From the IMG/VR virus record IMGVR_UViG_3300046535_000471, positions 1-25,011 of that record: DNA of 25,011 nt. One strand, given 5' to 3'. The stretch comes from a virus. The position numbers were made by a program, and so were the translations under genes. Shown one piece after another: positions 23,002 to 25,011 of this stretch. The notes under the pieces are model-generated. The model was not told the DNA's origin and did no database searches. It worked only from the letters and a program-made list of their open reading frames with translations. The stretch's first letter is position 1. The number at the start of each line of letters is the position of its first letter.

Positions 23002-24540
23002 TTATCCGATCAGCGCGCGGACGTTAAACGGCCGGGTAGTATTCGCGGTGGCGGCCTTCATCGCCATTGCCAGCGCCTGCATCCCGTCGATCCGGCCGCT
23101 GCTCTTGGCTTTTTCCAGCTTCCGGTTGCCGGCCGGGTCGGTGACGACGGTGGCATTGGCCGCGCACATCGTCAGCACCGGGTGCATGCCGTGCCGCAGC
23201 CGGTGCTGTAACGCCACCGTCTCCAGCGCGTCGAGGGCCGGCGCCATGTCGCGGTAGCCCTGGCCGCATTCGTCGAGCGGAACGTTGACGCCCATGCCGA
23301 CCAACGCCGCCTTCAGCTCGCCGACACGCCACCGATCGAACTGGATCGAGCGGATCGTGCAATGTTGTTTGATCTCGGCCAGCCGCTGCGCCACGAAACC
23401 GTAATCGATCGTCACGCCTGGGACTGCCGTGATCAGTCCGTTCTTAACCCACAAATCATACGGCGCCCGGTCGCGCTGCGCCCGCTCGCGCAAGGTGTCG
23501 GCCGGTGTCCAGAAATGCGGCCACACATTCCAGGTGCCGCTCGGCCCCTCCGCCACCAGCACCAGCGCGGTGAGATCCTGCCGCGACGACAGATCGAGGC
23601 CGCCATACACTGGTGAAGTGCTAAATATGTCCAGATCAGGTTCGCCACCATTAAGCTGCCATACCGACTGACTGAACAGTTGCGACAGCGCCGAAACGCG
23701 CTGGTTCAGGTGCAGGTTGCGGAAGGTGCTCTCGAAGCTCGGCATCGCCATCGCCTTCTCGGCGAGCTTGGCGATCTCGGCCTTGTTCAGAAAATCATCC
23801 AGCGCCGGGTTAGCTAGACGCCACGTTGCCGGATCATCCATCGGCGCATCTTCCGGCGCGTCGAACAGCACCAGCTTCATCGTCGGGTCGGCCGCGGTCT
23901 GCGCGTAGTCGATCAGTTGCGACAGCAGATCGGCCGAGGTCGGCGCCTGCGTGCTGATGACGATGCTGAGCGGGTGCGGGTGCGCCCCCATAGCGGTTTC
24001 GAGGGCGTCGTATAACTCGCTGCGCGGGCCGCGCACCTGGCCCAGCTCGTCGTGGATGACCAGCGCCGGGCTGAACCCGTAAGTGGTGCTGGCCTCGGCC
24101 GCCAGCGCCTTGTAGCGAACGCCAGTCAGTGGCGAAAACAATTCCTTCGCACTCTCCCTCACGACCACCACGTTCGGGTCGTTAAGCTCGGGTGAATTGC
24201 GCACCATCTTAACTGCCAGATCGTGGACGATTCCAGCCTGGTGCCGGGATTGCGCCGCCGAGAATATCTGCGCGTTCTCCTCGTTCTCTGGCCCAATGAC
24301 ATGCACCAGCACCAGCATTGCAATCAACGCAGTCTTGCCGTTCTTCCTTCCCATGCTGACGATCGCCTGGCGCGTCGGCGTGTCGTAGATCTGCCGGATA
24401 ATCTGCCGCTGCCATTCGCGCAGCCGGATAGGCTCAGCAACATGAGATCCTTCGGGAACCACCAAGTATTTTTCGATGAACTCGATGATCCGATCAGATC
24501 GGCACTCAACGGATCGGCGGGCCGCGAGCGATCGGTTCAC
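23002..24540 (-). CDS. terL: Terminase large subunit
   Basis: The 512-aa protein is the packaging motor and genome-cutting nuclease. ATPase part: Walker A-like 'MGRKNGKTA' (63-71), Walker B 'ALVIHDE' (159-165, D164/E165), coupling motif 'SIVISTQ' (192-198). Nuclease part: 'GGLDLSSRQD' (D316), 'IQFDRW' (D402) and 'GRIDGMQALAMA' (D485), which give the three metal-binding acidic residues of the RNase H-like fold. Start is GTG overlapping the TerS stop (GTGA). Length and motif set fit the Terminase_1 group used by HK97-like siphophages. All key residues appear intact. Confidence 0.95.
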   Translation of the reverse strand: MNRSLAARRSVECRSDRIIEFIEKYLVVPEGSHVAEPIRLREWQRQIIRQIYDTPTRQAIVSMGRKNGKTALIAMLVLVHVIGPENEENAQIFSAAQSRHQAGIVHDLAVKMVRNSPELNDPNVVVVRESAKELFSPLTGVRYKALAAEASTTYGFSPALVIHDELGQVRGPRSELYDALETAMGAHPHPLSIVISTQAPTSADLLSQLIDYAQTAADPTMKLVLFDAPEDAPMDDPATWRLANPALDDFLNKAEIAKLAEKAMAMPSFESTFRNLHLNQRVSALSQLFSQSVWQLNGGEPDLDIFSTSPVYGGLDLSSRQDLTALVLVAEGPSGTWNVWPHFWTPADTLRERAQRDRAPYDLWVKNGLITAVPGVTIDYGFVAQRLAEIKQHCTIRSIQFDRWRVGELKAALVGMGVNVPLDECGQGYRDMAPALDALETVALQHRLRHGMHPVLTMCAANATVVTDPAGNRKLEKAKSSGRIDGMQALAMAMKAATANTTRPFNVRALIG

Positions 24541-24968
24541 TTAACCGCGCGAATGCGCCTCGCCGCAACGCCGACCAAGTCATCCCCCGACATCGCCGAA
24601 CCGCGCTCGGATAGCTTTGTTTTGCGGCTGTCCGTCGTGTTCTGCACCGTCAACCGTAACTGGCGCGCCGACGACGCGACGCTTGGGCCAATCATTTTCA
24701 TGTTTATGGCAATGTCACGGAACGCCTTTGACTCGACATCCTCCGCCGCCAACCGGCGCGCCAACTGGTTGAACGTCGCGCGCACCTCGCAATGACCCGC
24801 CAATGACTCAAGCTGATCCGCATCGAACCAGTCGATCGGCTTCGATGCGATGATTCTTCGCCATATAGCCCGCCCGGCCGGCGACATCCCGGACGGCGGC
24901 GCTACTGGTTCGCCGCCAACTCGATGAAACGAACTTGCTCGCGCTTCTGCGCTATGCCGCCGTGGCAT
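24537..24968 (-). CDS. terS: Terminase small subunit, P27-like
   Basis: The 143-aa protein lies immediately before TerL and overlaps it by four bases. It has a helical middle: 'MSPAGRAIWRRII', 'WFDADQLESLAGHCEVRATFNQLARRL' in pieces, 'KAFRDIAINMKMIGPS', and a basic C-terminus, the arrangement of P27-type small terminases that recognise the packaging site. The ATG at 24968 has only a weak AGG upstream. Only 43 bases remain to the window edge, so promoter and cos/pac sequences are not covered. Confidence 0.82.
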   Translation of the reverse strand: MPRRHSAEARASSFHRVGGEPVAPPSGMSPAGRAIWRRIIASKPIDWFDADQLESLAGHCEVRATFNQLARRLAAEDVESKAFRDIAINMKMIGPSVASSARQLRLTVQNTTDSRKTKLSERGSAMSGDDLVGVAARRIRAVK

Positions 24969-25011
24969 CTGCGAGCCTAATCGTTAATATGCCGAAGCGG
25001 GAAATTTTGAC

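Noticed and set aside
25004-25011. ATTTTGAC at the window end matching ATTTTGAC at 2583-2590 as prophage ends
   Set aside because: Eight bases are too few to exclude chance, and the right-hand copy is cut by the window edge.

Overview
The window is the late (structural) region of a temperate siphovirus, with the end of its recombination and integration module. The genome is GC-rich. The Bet-type recombinase, the integrase and the rhizobial-style tail genes suggest an alphaproteobacterial host, probably Hyphomicrobiales (Bradyrhizobium-like). That host call is an inference from protein style, not from a database search.

Layout. Positions 1-2589 (+ strand) hold the tail of a probable YqaJ-type nuclease gene, a Bet/RecT annealing recombinase, a 69-aa protein and a tyrosine integrase. 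Positions 2590-3102 are non-coding and unusual: an 18-bp inverted repeat (one mismatch), a possible promoter, and a cluster of diverged hairpin repeats, two of which end in ATTGAAGC. A lone + strand gene for a small secreted Cys-containing protein follows (3103-3438). From 24968 down to 3449 a single tightly packed - strand operon runs convergently: TerS, TerL, a fused prohead protease-major capsid protein, an Ig-like protein, portal, a collagen-like protein, gp6-type connector, tail terminator-like protein, gp10-type protein, tail tube, two tail-assembly chaperones, tape measure, distal tail/hub proteins, a BNR beta-propeller, a repeat-containing fibre, a further tail protein, two successive fibres with S74 chaperone domains, a small WDSG-repeat protein and a small membrane protein.

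How it works together. TerS/TerL package DNA through the portal into a capsid made from the protease-capsid fusion. The Ig-like and collagen-like products are candidate surface decorations. Connector, terminator, tube, chaperones and tape measure (621 aa, roughly a 90-nm tail by the usual ruler rule) build a long non-contractile tail, and the 3' third of the operon supplies tip and fibre proteins. Most gene junctions overlap by 1-4 bases, and several starts are GTG or TTG embedded in the preceding stop codon, so translational coupling is probably important.

Most noteworthy points: the hairpin-repeat cluster beside the integrase, which resembles a decayed CRISPR array but has no cas gene; an integrase lacking the usual first catalytic arginine; the protease-capsid fusion with the portal placed after the capsid gene; a fibre with three exact-length 101-aa repeats; and an unannotated 30-aa ORF with an excellent ribosome binding site. 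No endolysin, repressor, tRNA or insertion sequence was recognised.
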